A stretch of DNA of 31,428 nucleotides from Lachnospiraceae bacterium UBA1766 (GTDB taxonomy: Bacteria; Bacillota; Clostridia; Lachnospirales; Lachnospiraceae). The stretch lies in NCBI GenBank assembly GCA_002314715.1, contig DCGY01000085.1:17236-48663 (forward strand). Direction: 5' to 3'. The notes under the pieces are model-generated. The model saw only the letters and a list, made by a program, of their open reading frames with translations, was not told the origin of the DNA and made no database searches. Below, in pieces: positions 1-7,773 of this stretch. Each line of letters begins with the position of its first letter. Within the stretch, counting starts at the first letter, position 1. The position numbers were made by a program, and so were the translations under genes.

Positions 1-35
1 TTCGCAGTCGCTTGTTTTCGTTTCCTCGCTACAAA

Positions 36-275
36 AAAGTCCCTTGCAATTGTTAAATTGCAAGGGACGATATGCTCGCGGTTCCACCCTAATTGTGATT
101 AAAAATCACCACTCATTTTGTCGGTAACGGCGACTTCCGGACCGGATTAAGGTCACTCAGAGGTGGTCTTCAAAAGTACTTCATAAAATCGCTTTCAGCT
201 CCCGAGGGGCGATTCTCTCTGCTACTACATACCTTCTACTCTTCTCTTCAACGTTTTTGATGGATTAATTTGTGA
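36..275 (-). promoter_or_regulatory. T-box riboswitch, probably threonine-specific (thrS leader)
   Basis: Read on the minus strand, this leader contains the hallmark T-box sequence AGGGTGGAACCGCG (complement of about 77-90). It is followed by a strong terminator hairpin at 40-69, whose stem is GTCCCTTGCAATT and its complement, and a T-run at 34-39. Upstream, a Stem I-like segment has the AGAGAGAATCGC...GAAAGCGATT pairing and a specifier region reading GAAGACCACCTCTGAG (complement of 156-171). Aligning on the conserved ACCTCTGAG tail gives specifier ACC (Thr, complement of 165-167); GAC (Asp) is the alternative frame. The variable T-box base is A, which pairs with a U73 discriminator and, to my knowledge, fits tRNA-Thr but not tRNA-Asp (G73). 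Uncharged tRNA would favour the antiterminator. The regulated gene lies beyond the left edge and is inferred to be thrS. The class is certain; the amino acid is inferred. Confidence 0.9.
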
Positions 276-280
276 TAATT

Positions 281-309
281 ATCATAAACCTATTTCCGCA
301 AATTGTAAA
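281..309 (-). promoter_or_regulatory. Sigma-A promoter of the T-box transcript
   Basis: On the minus strand there is a TTTACA -35 (complement of 304-309), a 17-nt spacer and a TATGAT -10 (complement of 281-286), each 5/6 to consensus. It places the start near 275, just ahead of T-box Stem I. The rest of 276-341 is otherwise featureless intergenic DNA downstream of the MATE gene. Confidence 0.65.
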
Positions 310-341
310 GATACAATTCTCGAAAAGAAAAACTTTCCTGT

Positions 342-1697
342 TTATTTGCCTACAACTGCTTTATACTGCCACTTGCCCTGGAAATATCTGCCCAGACACA
401 CTACGGAAGTGGTTACCCAGGTAGCACCGGTAGTCAACCAGATTCCCCAGAAGCCGATTACCGGAATGCTGGTGAAAATCGCCGCATATACGATTCGACA
501 GGTTACTTCCGTCAAACCGTTTAACAAAGAAAATCCGGTATCTCCGCATCCGTTCAGCAAAGCTCTCGGTACATAAATCATACCCAGTCCAAAGTAGCAA
601 AGACTTGTAATTCGAAGTGCCTGTCCGGCAATGCGGATTACCTCCGGTTCCTTTACAAAGATTCGTACAATCTGTCCGCCAAGCAAATATGCAACCGGCA
701 ATAAGGACAAACTGAAAATCAGTACCATCAATACCGACTGACGAAGTCCTTTCTTTACTCGGTCCACATTTCCGGCACCAATATTTTGTCCGGAATAGGT
801 GGTCACCGCCATAGCCAAAGAAGAATAGGGCTGCTGTACAATCTGCTCGATGCGGCTGGTAATGGTATAACAAGCCATAATTGTCTCTCCGAAGGTGTTC
901 ACAACACCCTGCAGCACCATACAGGATACCGCTATCATGGAGTTTTGCAGTGCTACGGGAATACCCAGCGTAAAGGATTTCAAAATAATATCCTTATTTG
1001 GCTTTAATTCATCCTTGGTCAATCGGAAGTAGGGATTTTTCCAATATGCATAAATCAAGCTGGTAATTGCTGCTACCGCCTGCGCAATAATGGTAGCCAG
1101 TGCCACACCAAACACGCTCATATTACAGAAATATACAAAATAAACATCCAAGGTTACATTTACGATACTGGATAAAATCAGGAAATACAGCGGTGTTTTG
1201 GAATCTCCCAAAGCACGAAGAATTGCGGATACACCATTATAAACCGCAATTCCCAAAATACCCAGGCATGTGGTTCTCATATAGAGAATGGAATCATTGA
1301 TAATCGTATCCGGGGTCTGCAGCAAACGCAAAAGCGCCGGTGTGGACATGTATCCGATTAAGGTTACAAATAAAGTGGCCGCCAGCAAAACATAAACAGC
1401 ATTCGCAATGGTAAATCGTACATTTTTTTCATCCTTAGCTCCAAAATACTGGGCCACGATGATTCCGATACCAATAGCCAGACCGGAGCTTAGGGAAAAG
1501 AATAAAAAGTTCATGGATCCACAGGTACCCACTGCTGCCAGCGCATCCTTACCTACATAATTACCTACCACGATAGAATCTACCATGTTGTACAACTGTT
1601 GAAACAAATTACCGATTAACAGTGGAACCGCAAAGCCTAAAATATGCTTCGCAGGGCTACCCACAGTCATATCCGTTACATTTTTCTTGCTCATCAT
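342..1697 (-). CDS. MATE family multidrug/cation efflux transporter
   Basis: A 451-residue polytopic membrane protein of the MATE (multi antimicrobial extrusion) family, which exports drugs or metabolites using a Na+ or H+ gradient. The N-terminal half carries the typical family run IGNLFQQLYNMVDSIVVGNYVG, followed by alternating hydrophobic helices consistent with about 12 membrane segments; the length is usual for the family. A GAGGAG ribosome binding site lies 5 nt before the first ATG and 8 nt before a second in-frame ATG at 1694, so either may be the start. It is divergent from an AraC regulator, which suggests local control. A TATAAT -10 (complement of 1734-1739) lacks a good -35, as in activator-dependent promoters. 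The substrate cannot be told from sequence. Confidence 0.93.
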   Translation of the reverse strand: MMSKKNVTDMTVGSPAKHILGFAVPLLIGNLFQQLYNMVDSIVVGNYVGKDALAAVGTCGSMNFLFFSLSSGLAIGIGIIVAQYFGAKDEKNVRFTIANAVYVLLAATLFVTLIGYMSTPALLRLLQTPDTIINDSILYMRTTCLGILGIAVYNGVSAILRALGDSKTPLYFLILSSIVNVTLDVYFVYFCNMSVFGVALATIIAQAVAAITSLIYAYWKNPYFRLTKDELKPNKDIILKSFTLGIPVALQNSMIAVSCMVLQGVVNTFGETIMACYTITSRIEQIVQQPYSSLAMAVTTYSGQNIGAGNVDRVKKGLRQSVLMVLIFSLSLLPVAYLLGGQIVRIFVKEPEVIRIAGQALRITSLCYFGLGMIYVPRALLNGCGDTGFSLLNGLTEVTCRIVYAAIFTSIPVIGFWGIWLTTGATWVTTSVVCLGRYFQGKWQYKAVVGK

Positions 1698-1733
1698 AAA
1701 TACTCCTCAAATCAAACTTCTGTTCCATTGGAA

Positions 1734-1739
1734 ATTATA
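1734..1739 (-). promoter_or_regulatory. -10 element of the MATE gene promoter, poor -35
   Basis: A perfect TATAAT on the minus strand would start transcription about 30 nt before the MATE start codon. The hexamer 17 nt upstream (TAGTAT) does not resemble TTGACA. This fits an activated promoter, with the adjacent AraC protein the obvious candidate activator. This is inference from arrangement only. Confidence 0.45.
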
Positions 1740-1813
1740 CATACTTTCAAATTGCAATACTACTTAACGCTTGCTTGCACTAATCATTTTTTGTCAATTA
1801 TTGTGGTTATCTA

Positions 1814-1842
1814 TTGACATATTGATAAAATTCTAGTAATTT
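1814..1842 (+). promoter_or_regulatory. Possible promoter of the AraC-family gene
   Basis: A perfect TTGACA at 1814-1819 lies in the divergent intergenic region, with AT-rich TAATTT 17 nt downstream and TATATC slightly further on. The -10 is weak, so the exact start is uncertain; the region also has to hold the MATE promoter. Confidence 0.35.
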
Positions 1843-1884
1843 TATATCAATTTAAGAATCATTTTTTCAGAGAAGGTGCAAAAT

Positions 1885-2745
1885 ATGAACAATGCAGGCA
1901 GTTTTGAAAACTTAAAATTCAATCGTTCCGTAAACACCATTTCCACAGTACCTACACACTTCCCTTTACATTGGCATAAGTATATCGAAATTACCGCTGT
2001 TGTTGCGGATTCTTCTGCCCAGGATTCACCTCGTATCCGTATCAACCAGGAAGTGTATACCTTGGAGAATGGAGACTTGGCATTTGTGTGGCCGGGAGAG
2101 GTTCACGAAATCGTAAATAACTCTTCCAAAAACATGATAGCCATCCAGTTTTCTCCCGCCATATTTAATGAATTGCAGGATTTTGCCCCTTACCTGAATT
2201 TGTTCCGCAGTTTTCATGTCATTCGCCATGATGAGCATCCGGCTTTGGCAGAATCCATGCAGGTATGCATGCAGCAAATGCTTAAAATACAGCAGTCCCA
2301 GGACACCTTCAAGGATACCGAGTGTCTGATCTCCCTATACGAAATGTTTATGGAATTCGGCGAGCATGTAAAGAATAATTTAACGACCCAAAGCAGCGAA
2401 TCCAAATCGGCAAGCAATAAAACTTTGGCAAAAATGCGTCAGGCCTGTAGCTATATTGCGGCAAATTGTGAATATGAATTAACCCTGGAAAGCGTAGCTG
2501 AAAATATCGGCTTCAGTCCATGCTACTTCTCCAGGGTATTTAAGCAAACGGTCGGTTATCACTTTGTGGAATACCTGACCTTGCAACGTGTACGTCAGGC
2601 ACAAACCTTACTGGCTGAGACCAATGCTTCCATCACAGATATTTCCTATCAGTCCGGATTTAAAAGTATCTCCACTTTCAACCGGGTCTTCCGTCAATAT
2701 CGGGGCTGTTCTCCCAGTGAATACCGAAAATATTACCAAGGCTAA
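1885..2745 (+). CDS. AraC family transcriptional regulator
   Basis: A 286-residue regulator with an N-terminal cupin-like effector domain (PTHFPLHWHKYIEIT, and VWPGEVHEI near residue 70) and a C-terminal AraC DNA-binding domain of two helix-turn-helix units. The first includes ENIGFSPCYFSRVFKQTVG; the second includes YQSGFKSISTFNRVFRQ followed by the PSEYR signature. Start chosen at ATG 1885 because AGAAGG sits 8 nt upstream; a GTG at 1876 in the same frame overlaps that site and is less likely. It is divergent from the MATE exporter and probably regulates it. Cupin/AraC proteins of this layout often sense sugars or small metabolites, but the ligand is unknown here. The stop codon lies inside the terminator stem. 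Confidence 0.92.
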   Translation: MNNAGSFENLKFNRSVNTISTVPTHFPLHWHKYIEITAVVADSSAQDSPRIRINQEVYTLENGDLAFVWPGEVHEIVNNSSKNMIAIQFSPAIFNELQDFAPYLNLFRSFHVIRHDEHPALAESMQVCMQQMLKIQQSQDTFKDTECLISLYEMFMEFGEHVKNNLTTQSSESKSASNKTLAKMRQACSYIAANCEYELTLESVAENIGFSPCYFSRVFKQTVGYHFVEYLTLQRVRQAQTLLAETNASITDISYQSGFKSISTFNRVFRQYRGCSPSEYRKYYQG

Positions 2746-2764
2746 AAAGCCTTGGTATTTTTTT
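2734..2764 (+). terminator. Rho-independent terminator of the AraC gene
   Basis: Stem TACCAAGGCT (2734-2743) pairs perfectly with AGCCTTGGTA (2748-2757) around an AAAA loop, followed by a T-run. The TAA stop of the AraC gene is at 2743-2745, within the hairpin. On the other strand the same hairpin lies just past the prfA stop and may end that operon too, although the following T-tract is weaker there. Confidence 0.9.
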
Positions 2765-3842
2765 AGTTTTCTTCATTCATCTTTGCAAGTTTTGCAGCCT
2801 GATCTGCGGCAATACAAGCATCAATAATTTCCTGAATATCTCCATTCATTACTCTGTCCAGCTTATACAAGGTCAAACCGATGCGGTGATCGGTAACACG
2901 TCCCTGGGGGAAGTTATAGGTACGAATCTTTTCGGAACGATCTCCGGTACCAATCTGACTCTTACGTAGCTCTGCTTCCGCATCATGACGCTGCTGCTGT
3001 TCAATATCGTATAATTTCGCTTTCAATAAAGCAAAGGCCTTTGCCTTATTCTGTAACTGAGATTTCTCAGTCTGGCTATAAACCACGATACCGGTAGGAT
3101 AATGTGTTAAACGTACTGCAGAGTCAGTGGTATTGACGCACTGTCCACCGTTACCGGAAGCACGCATTACATCGATACGGATATCCTTTTCCTCGATTAC
3201 AATATCGATATCCTCGTCAACTTCAGGCATTACCGCTACAGAAATGGTAGAAGTATGAATACGTCCGCCACTTTCCGTCTCGGGAACTCGCTGCACACGA
3301 TGCACACCACTTTCATATTTCATAACAGAGTAAGCACCCTGTCCGTTAATCATAAACTGGACTTCCTTCATACCGCCGATACCGATTTCGTCCACATTCA
3401 TGGTCTCAACCTTCCAACGTCTTCCTTCTGCGAAATGTACGTACATACGGTAAATTTCAGCCGCAAACAAGGCTGCCTCATCTCCGCCTGCACCGGCACG
3501 GATTTCCACGATAACGTTCTTCTCATCATTGGGATCCTTGGGAAGCAATAAAATCTTCAGTTCCGTCTCCAGCTCCTCAACACGCTTCTTGCTTTCGTTT
3601 AAGGTCTCCTTAATCATATCGCGCATATCTTCATCGTTTTCCTCTTCCAGCATAGCCAGAGAATCCTCGATATCCGTCTTGCATTTCTTATATTCCTTGT
3701 ATGCATTTACCAGGGGAGTCAAATCGCTCTGCTCCTTCATCAGTTTGCGGAAACGGTCCTGATTATTGATAACAGAGGGCTCATTCAGTTCATTCATGAT
3801 ATCCTCAAAACGCAACAATAAATCTTCTAACTTGTCAAACAT
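2763..3842 (-). CDS. prfA: Peptide chain release factor 1
   Basis: A 359-residue RF1, which recognises UAA and UAG in the ribosomal A site and triggers peptide release. The catalytic GGQ is at residues 232-234 within ASGNGGQCVNTTDSAVR. The tripeptide stop-codon reader is PET at 187-189 in HRVQRVPETES, the RF1-type PxT rather than the SPF of RF2. The N-terminal coiled-coil domain and length are usual. AAAGGA precedes the ATG. It is the last gene of the rho-rpmE-DUF1385-prmC-prfA block and directly follows prmC, whose product methylates the GGQ glutamine. The residue after GGQ is Cys where many homologues have His. Confidence 0.98.
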   Translation of the reverse strand: MFDKLEDLLLRFEDIMNELNEPSVINNQDRFRKLMKEQSDLTPLVNAYKEYKKCKTDIEDSLAMLEEENDEDMRDMIKETLNESKKRVEELETELKILLLPKDPNDEKNVIVEIRAGAGGDEAALFAAEIYRMYVHFAEGRRWKVETMNVDEIGIGGMKEVQFMINGQGAYSVMKYESGVHRVQRVPETESGGRIHTSTISVAVMPEVDEDIDIVIEEKDIRIDVMRASGNGGQCVNTTDSAVRLTHYPTGIVVYSQTEKSQLQNKAKAFALLKAKLYDIEQQQRHDAEAELRKSQIGTGDRSEKIRTYNFPQGRVTDHRIGLTLYKLDRVMNGDIQEIIDACIAADQAAKLAKMNEEN

Positions 3843-3888
3843 GAAATTCTTTTCCTTTCTCTATCAATCACACCAATTACGCCCGTCT

Positions 3889-4725
3889 CTAAAACAGCAT
3901 ACCGCAAACCACACGGTCTAAACCGGCATAATCCTTTACCACTCTTACCTCTTTAAAACCGGCCTCTTCCATCATTCGGCTCACTGCCTCACCCTGATCA
4001 TAACCGATTTCAAAATATATGCTTCCACCGCCGAACAAATGGGCTTTGCAGTCCTCCAAAATCCGTCGGTAGAAGTACAACCCGTTTTCAGCGGCCTCTA
4101 ATGCCATTCTGGGTTCATGATCCCGAACCTCCGGCATCAGGGTTGGAATGACCTCCTTCGCAATATAAGGAGGGTTGGAAAGAATGACATCAAACTTTCC
4201 CTCTATCTTTTCAAAGAGATTGCTCTCAATAAAAGTCACTTTTTTGTCCGGAATCAGTTCCCGGGCATTTGTTTTTGCTACCTCCAGTGCCTCCGGGGAT
4301 AAATCCGCCCCTACTCCTTCACAGTCATTGGAATAGTGTAGCAAACTAATCAGGATACAACCACTACCCGTGCACATATCCAAAATGCGCATTCCGTCAT
4401 GCAATTCCCGCATGGCCTCTTCCACCAGAATTTCCGTATCCTGTCTTGGAACCAGTACCTTTTCGTTTACATGAAAATCCAACCCCATAAAGTTCTGAAC
4501 ACCGGTCAAATGCTGCAGCGGAACATGTTCACTTCGTTTCAGGAGAAGCTCTGTATACGCTTTTTCTTCCGCTTCGGAAACCTCCCGGTCTCCATGCACC
4601 AGCAAATCGTTTCGGTCGGTATGGCACACAAACTCCAACAAATAACGGGCATCCAGTGCATACTCCGAAATATCGGCCTGTTGCAGCTTTTCCTGTCCTA
4701 TTTTATATAGCTCCTGATATTTCAT
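3889..4725 (-). CDS. prmC: Release factor glutamine N5-methyltransferase PrmC (HemK)
   Basis: A 278-residue SAM-dependent methyltransferase that modifies the Gln of the GGQ motif in release factors, raising termination efficiency. The SAM-binding motif DMCTGSG is at 116-122, and the substrate-glutamine motif NPPY is at 184-187. The N-terminal helical domain (1-about 85) is the RF-binding part typical of PrmC. Start at ATG 4725 with AAAGAG 7 nt upstream; a GTG codon immediately before it (4728) is in frame. It lies 15 nt downstream of the DUF1385 gene and 46 nt ahead of its substrate's gene prfA, so co-transcription is likely. Confidence 0.96.
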   Translation of the reverse strand: MKYQELYKIGQEKLQQADISEYALDARYLLEFVCHTDRNDLLVHGDREVSEAEEKAYTELLLKRSEHVPLQHLTGVQNFMGLDFHVNEKVLVPRQDTEILVEEAMRELHDGMRILDMCTGSGCILISLLHYSNDCEGVGADLSPEALEVAKTNARELIPDKKVTFIESNLFEKIEGKFDVILSNPPYIAKEVIPTLMPEVRDHEPRMALEAAENGLYFYRRILEDCKAHLFGGGSIYFEIGYDQGEAVSRMMEEAGFKEVRVVKDYAGLDRVVCGMLF

Positions 4726-4740
4726 CACCGCACTCTTTCG

Positions 4741-5790
4741 TTAATCCTTCTTTGATGGTTCAATCACTGTCACGGTTTCTGTCGGTTTCACAGGTTCTGC
4801 GAATACGGACTCCTCTTCAAAAGACGTATCCTCATCATCCTCAAACACATATCCGTAGCGTTCGGTCAAAAATGCCTTCCAATCAAACACAGCCTCAACA
4901 GAAGCAATCGCCACCTCAATCATTTCCTTATCCGGTTCCTTGGTGGTTAATCTCTGTACCAGCATACCGGGTGCAGATAAAATACGAACCAGAATATTAT
5001 TGCTTCTTCCTGCCAGACGGATTAATTCATAAGAAATACCCGCAACCACGGGCATCAGCAAAATACGAAGGCCCACACGTTCCCACACATTATCCACACG
5101 AATAAAGAAAAATAAAATAATACTGACAATCATAACGAAGAAGATAAAACTGGTACCACATCTTTTATGCAGTCTGGAGCTGCGAAGCACGTTATTTACC
5201 GTTAACGGCCGTCCTCTTTCGATACAGTTGATACACTTATGCTCCGCTCCGTGATACTGATATAATCTTCGAATATCCTTCATCAGCGAAATAGATATTG
5301 CATATAACAGGAAGATGACAATACGTACCACACCTTCAATAATCAAGAGAAGGGAATGGTTCTGCAGTTTTTCTTCGAATATGGAAGAAATCTTGTACGG
5401 CAGGAGAATAAACAAACCAATTGCAAGTCCGACAGATACCAACATAACGATAAAGGACAGAATCTTCTCTCCGTTTCCGCCGGTCAACTTATCAAAGACC
5501 TTGTCAATCTTAGACTCCTCTTCCTCTTCTTCATAAAAAGAAGCGGAATAATCCAGCACCTTACTGCCCAGTACCAGTGAATCCACAAAATTGAAAACAC
5601 CGCGAACAAAAGGGATTTTCTGAATCCACTTACTCTTTACAATACCGGTATAGGTATGTACATCCACAGCAATTTCACCATTGGGTTTTCGAACCGCTAC
5701 TGCATATTTCTCGCTATTTTTCATCATTACGCCTTCCAGAACAGCTTGACCGCCGATTCCGGAATAGCATCCACTTTTCTTTTCTGCCAT
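4741..5790 (-). CDS. DUF1385 family membrane protein (YqhQ-like)
   Basis: A 349-residue integral membrane protein of the DUF1385/YqhQ family. The N-terminus GIGGQAVLEGVMMKN is the family signature. Four hydrophobic stretches lie between roughly residues 110 and 270. Two conserved polar motifs, YHGAEHKCINCIERG and RLHKRCGTSF, carry His, Glu and Cys residues that could bind a metal, although the biochemical role is unknown. The acidic C-terminal tail is probably cytoplasmic. Start set to ATG 5790 with GGAG 7 nt upstream rather than an in-frame TTG at 5796. The gene sits between rpmE and prmC, a conserved order in Clostridia. A terminator-like hairpin separates it from rpmE, so part of its expression depends on read-through. 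Confidence 0.9.
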   Translation of the reverse strand: MAEKKSGCYSGIGGQAVLEGVMMKNSEKYAVAVRKPNGEIAVDVHTYTGIVKSKWIQKIPFVRGVFNFVDSLVLGSKVLDYSASFYEEEEEESKIDKVFDKLTGGNGEKILSFIVMLVSVGLAIGLFILLPYKISSIFEEKLQNHSLLLIIEGVVRIVIFLLYAISISLMKDIRRLYQYHGAEHKCINCIERGRPLTVNNVLRSSRLHKRCGTSFIFFVMIVSIILFFFIRVDNVWERVGLRILLMPVVAGISYELIRLAGRSNNILVRILSAPGMLVQRLTTKEPDKEMIEVAIASVEAVFDWKAFLTERYGYVFEDDEDTSFEEESVFAEPVKPTETVTVIEPSKKD

Positions 5791-5810
5791 AGTCAATCTC
5801 CATAAAGCAC

Positions 5811-5842
5811 AAAAAAGGTTGAGATACGAAATACCTCAACCC
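5811..5842 (-). terminator. Terminator downstream of rpmE
   Basis: On the minus strand GGTTGAG...CTCAACC (complements of 5835-5841 and 5817-5823) forms a stem extended inward by GTA/TAT around TTTCG, followed by six Ts (5811-5816). It would separate abundant rpmE mRNA from the DUF1385-prmC-prfA genes. Confidence 0.85.
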
Positions 5843-5856
5843 TTTTAACCACTTTC

Positions 5857-6057
5857 TTATTTAACGCCATATTTTCTGTTGAACTTATCAATACGTCCAT
5901 CAGTTCTAGCGGTCTTCTGCTGACCGGTGTAGAATGAATGGCATTTGGAGCAAACCTCCACGTGAATTTCAGGCTTAGTTGAGCCGGTTACAAATGTGTT
6001 GCCACAGTTACAGGTTACAGTTGCCTGATAGTACTCGGGATGGATTCCTTCTTTCAT
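5857..6057 (-). CDS. rpmE: 50S ribosomal protein L31, zinc-binding type
   Basis: A 66-residue L31 (MKEGIHPEYYQATVTCNCG...), a protein bridging the large and small ribosomal subunits. Cys residues in CNC near position 16 and CSKC near position 36 form the zinc-binding ribbon, so this is the C+ form rather than the zinc-independent paralogue. Start at ATG 6057, with GAGAGGTG 6 nt upstream; an in-frame GTG at 6066 is part of that ribosome binding site. A strong promoter 75 nt upstream of the start codon and a terminator immediately after make it largely an independent transcript. Confidence 0.97.
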   Translation of the reverse strand: MKEGIHPEYYQATVTCNCGNTFVTGSTKPEIHVEVCSKCHSFYTGQQKTARTDGRIDKFNRKYGVK

Positions 6058-6138
6058 CTCTTTCACCTCTCTATTTGAATATACGTTGCTTTTTATGTTC
6101 TCATCCGCACTGCCTATGGAACCACAAACAGCTTAATC

Positions 6139-6167
6139 ATTGTAGCACAGGAAAAAAAGTCTTGCAA
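6139..6167 (-). promoter_or_regulatory. Promoter of rpmE
   Basis: On the minus strand TTGCAA (complement of 6162-6167), a 17-nt spacer and TACAAT (complement of 6139-6144) form a strong sigma-A promoter. The predicted start is near 6132, giving a 75-nt leader that could hold an L31 autoregulatory structure; I could not recognise one by eye. Confidence 0.8.
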
Positions 6168-6205
6168 GTGCTATTTTAAAAAATTTTAAACTTTTTATTT
6201 TTTAC

Positions 6206-7522
6206 CTAAATGATATGATTTTTCTTTACCATAGCCACAAATTCAGCATTATTCTTGGTTTTTGCGAACAAATCCAAAATGCGATCGGTGGCTTCATCCG
6301 GCTTTAGTCCGTTTAGGGATTTGCGCATGATATTGATTGCTTCCAGTTCATCTGCATCCAACAGCAAGTCTTCTCTTCTGGTGCCGGATTTGGAAAGCTC
6401 GATTGCCGGGAAGATTCGTTTCTCGGATAACTTGCGGTCCAATACCATTTCCATGTTACCGGTTCCCTTAAATTCTTCGTAAACCACATCGTCCATCTTA
6501 CTGCCGGTATCCACCAAGGCTGTGGCCAGAATCGTAAGGCTGCCGCCCTCACGCATATTTCTCGCAGCACCGAAGAATCGTTTGGGCATATGAAGTGCGG
6601 CCGGATCCAAACCACCGGAAAGGGTTCTGCCGCTGGCCGGTACCACCTGGTTATAGGCTCTGGTGAGTCGGGTGATACTATCCAGTAATATAACCACATC
6701 ATTTTTATGTTCCACCAGACGTTTTGCTCTCTCAATTACCATTTCCGATACTCTCTTATGATGCTCCGGCGTCTCATCGAAGGTGGAATAAATAACTTCC
6801 ACGTTCTTTCCTATAATAGCTTCTTTAATATCGGTTACTTCCTCGGGTCGCTCGTCAATCAAAAGAATAAGCATATGAAGGTTTGGATTTCCCGCAAGCA
6901 TAGACTTGGCTACTTCCTTTAGGAGCGTAGTTTTACCTGCCTTTGGCGGAGATACAATCATTCCTCGCTGGCCCTTACCTACCGGACTCACCAAATCGGT
7001 TACACGCATGGCCACACTGCAACCGGGTGTCTCCAGGCGAATGCGCTCATTAGGGAAAATGGGAGTCATATCCTCAAAGTTTAATCGCTTCACGGTATCC
7101 TCCAGGGAATAACCGTTCACGGAACGAATAAACAGCAATGCGCTGAATTTTTCCTGCTGTGTCTTTATGCGCTTATTTCCCAACAGAATGTCCCCGGTCT
7201 TCAGACCGAATCGACGAATCTGGCTGGGCGCCACATAAACGTCATTTTCACCCGGAAGGAAGTTTTCACAACGAATAAACCCGTATCCGTCCGGCATTAC
7301 CTCTAAGATACCGCCGGCTTCCACTCCGCTGTCCAATTCCTTGGGGAAAGCATTTTCCTCAGAAAACTTTTCTTCTGCTTCCTGTTTCTTTTCTTTTTCA
7401 TCCTCCGCCAACATGGCATCTACCAGTTCCGTCTTATTCATAGACGAAATACCTTTAATCTTTCGAATTTTCGCAAGCTCCTTCAATTCTGTCAGAGCTA
7501 AAGATTCATATTTTTCTCTCAT
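6206..7522 (-). CDS. rho: Transcription termination factor Rho
   Basis: A 438-residue hexameric RNA helicase that ends transcription at C-rich, untranslated RNA. The order is: N-terminal Rho_N helix bundle (MREKYESLALTELKELAK), a charged linker rich in Glu and Lys, the cold-shock-like RNA-binding domain (EVMPDGYGFIR), then the RecA-type ATPase with PPKAGKT as Walker A and the ILLDS Walker B region. Start at ATG 7522 because GAGG lies 8 nt upstream and the protein then begins as in other Rho proteins. The frame stays open to an ATG at 7624, which would add 34 unusual residues. First gene of the block, followed by rpmE. Confidence 0.97.
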   Translation of the reverse strand: MREKYESLALTELKELAKIRKIKGISSMNKTELVDAMLAEDEKEKKQEAEEKFSEENAFPKELDSGVEAGGILEVMPDGYGFIRCENFLPGENDVYVAPSQIRRFGLKTGDILLGNKRIKTQQEKFSALLFIRSVNGYSLEDTVKRLNFEDMTPIFPNERIRLETPGCSVAMRVTDLVSPVGKGQRGMIVSPPKAGKTTLLKEVAKSMLAGNPNLHMLILLIDERPEEVTDIKEAIIGKNVEVIYSTFDETPEHHKRVSEMVIERAKRLVEHKNDVVILLDSITRLTRAYNQVVPASGRTLSGGLDPAALHMPKRFFGAARNMREGGSLTILATALVDTGSKMDDVVYEEFKGTGNMEMVLDRKLSEKRIFPAIELSKSGTRREDLLLDADELEAINIMRKSLNGLKPDEATDRILDLFAKTKNNAEFVAMVKKNHII

Positions 7523-7632
7523 AAAATTTGCCTCTTGGAAAATTTGTGCATTGTTAATTCCAGACCATTCAGAATGCCATGACAAGACGGGCATCACGGA
7601 AATATCGAGTAATAAGACTTTCACATAGAGTG

Positions 7633-7661
7633 ATTATAATCTATTTCCGTGGAAATGATAA
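7633..7661 (-). promoter_or_regulatory. Promoter of rho
   Basis: On the minus strand there is a perfect TATAAT (complement of 7633-7638) with TTATCA 17 nt upstream (complement of 7656-7661). The predicted start is near 7626, leaving about a 104-nt leader before the chosen rho start. It is back-to-back with the malic enzyme promoter. Confidence 0.65.
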
Positions 7662-7680
7662 GTCCTAAAATAAAAAAAAC

Positions 7681-7709
7681 TTGATAAACATATGAAGATA
7701 ATATATCAT
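7681..7709 (+). promoter_or_regulatory. Promoter of the malic enzyme operon
   Basis: TTGATA at 7681-7686, a 17-nt spacer and TATCAT at 7704-7709, each 5/6 to the sigma-A consensus. The predicted start is near 7716, about 58 nt before the ATG. Confidence 0.6.
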
Positions 7710-7773
7710 TATTTTCGTATGTGAGGCTATCTTTTATACAAATATATAGAAATAAGAAAAGAGGAAATACTAT

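Noticed and set aside
4741..5790. DUF1385 protein as a known enzyme
   Set aside because: The His/Cys motifs are suggestive of metal binding, but no reaction is established for the family, so no function was assigned.
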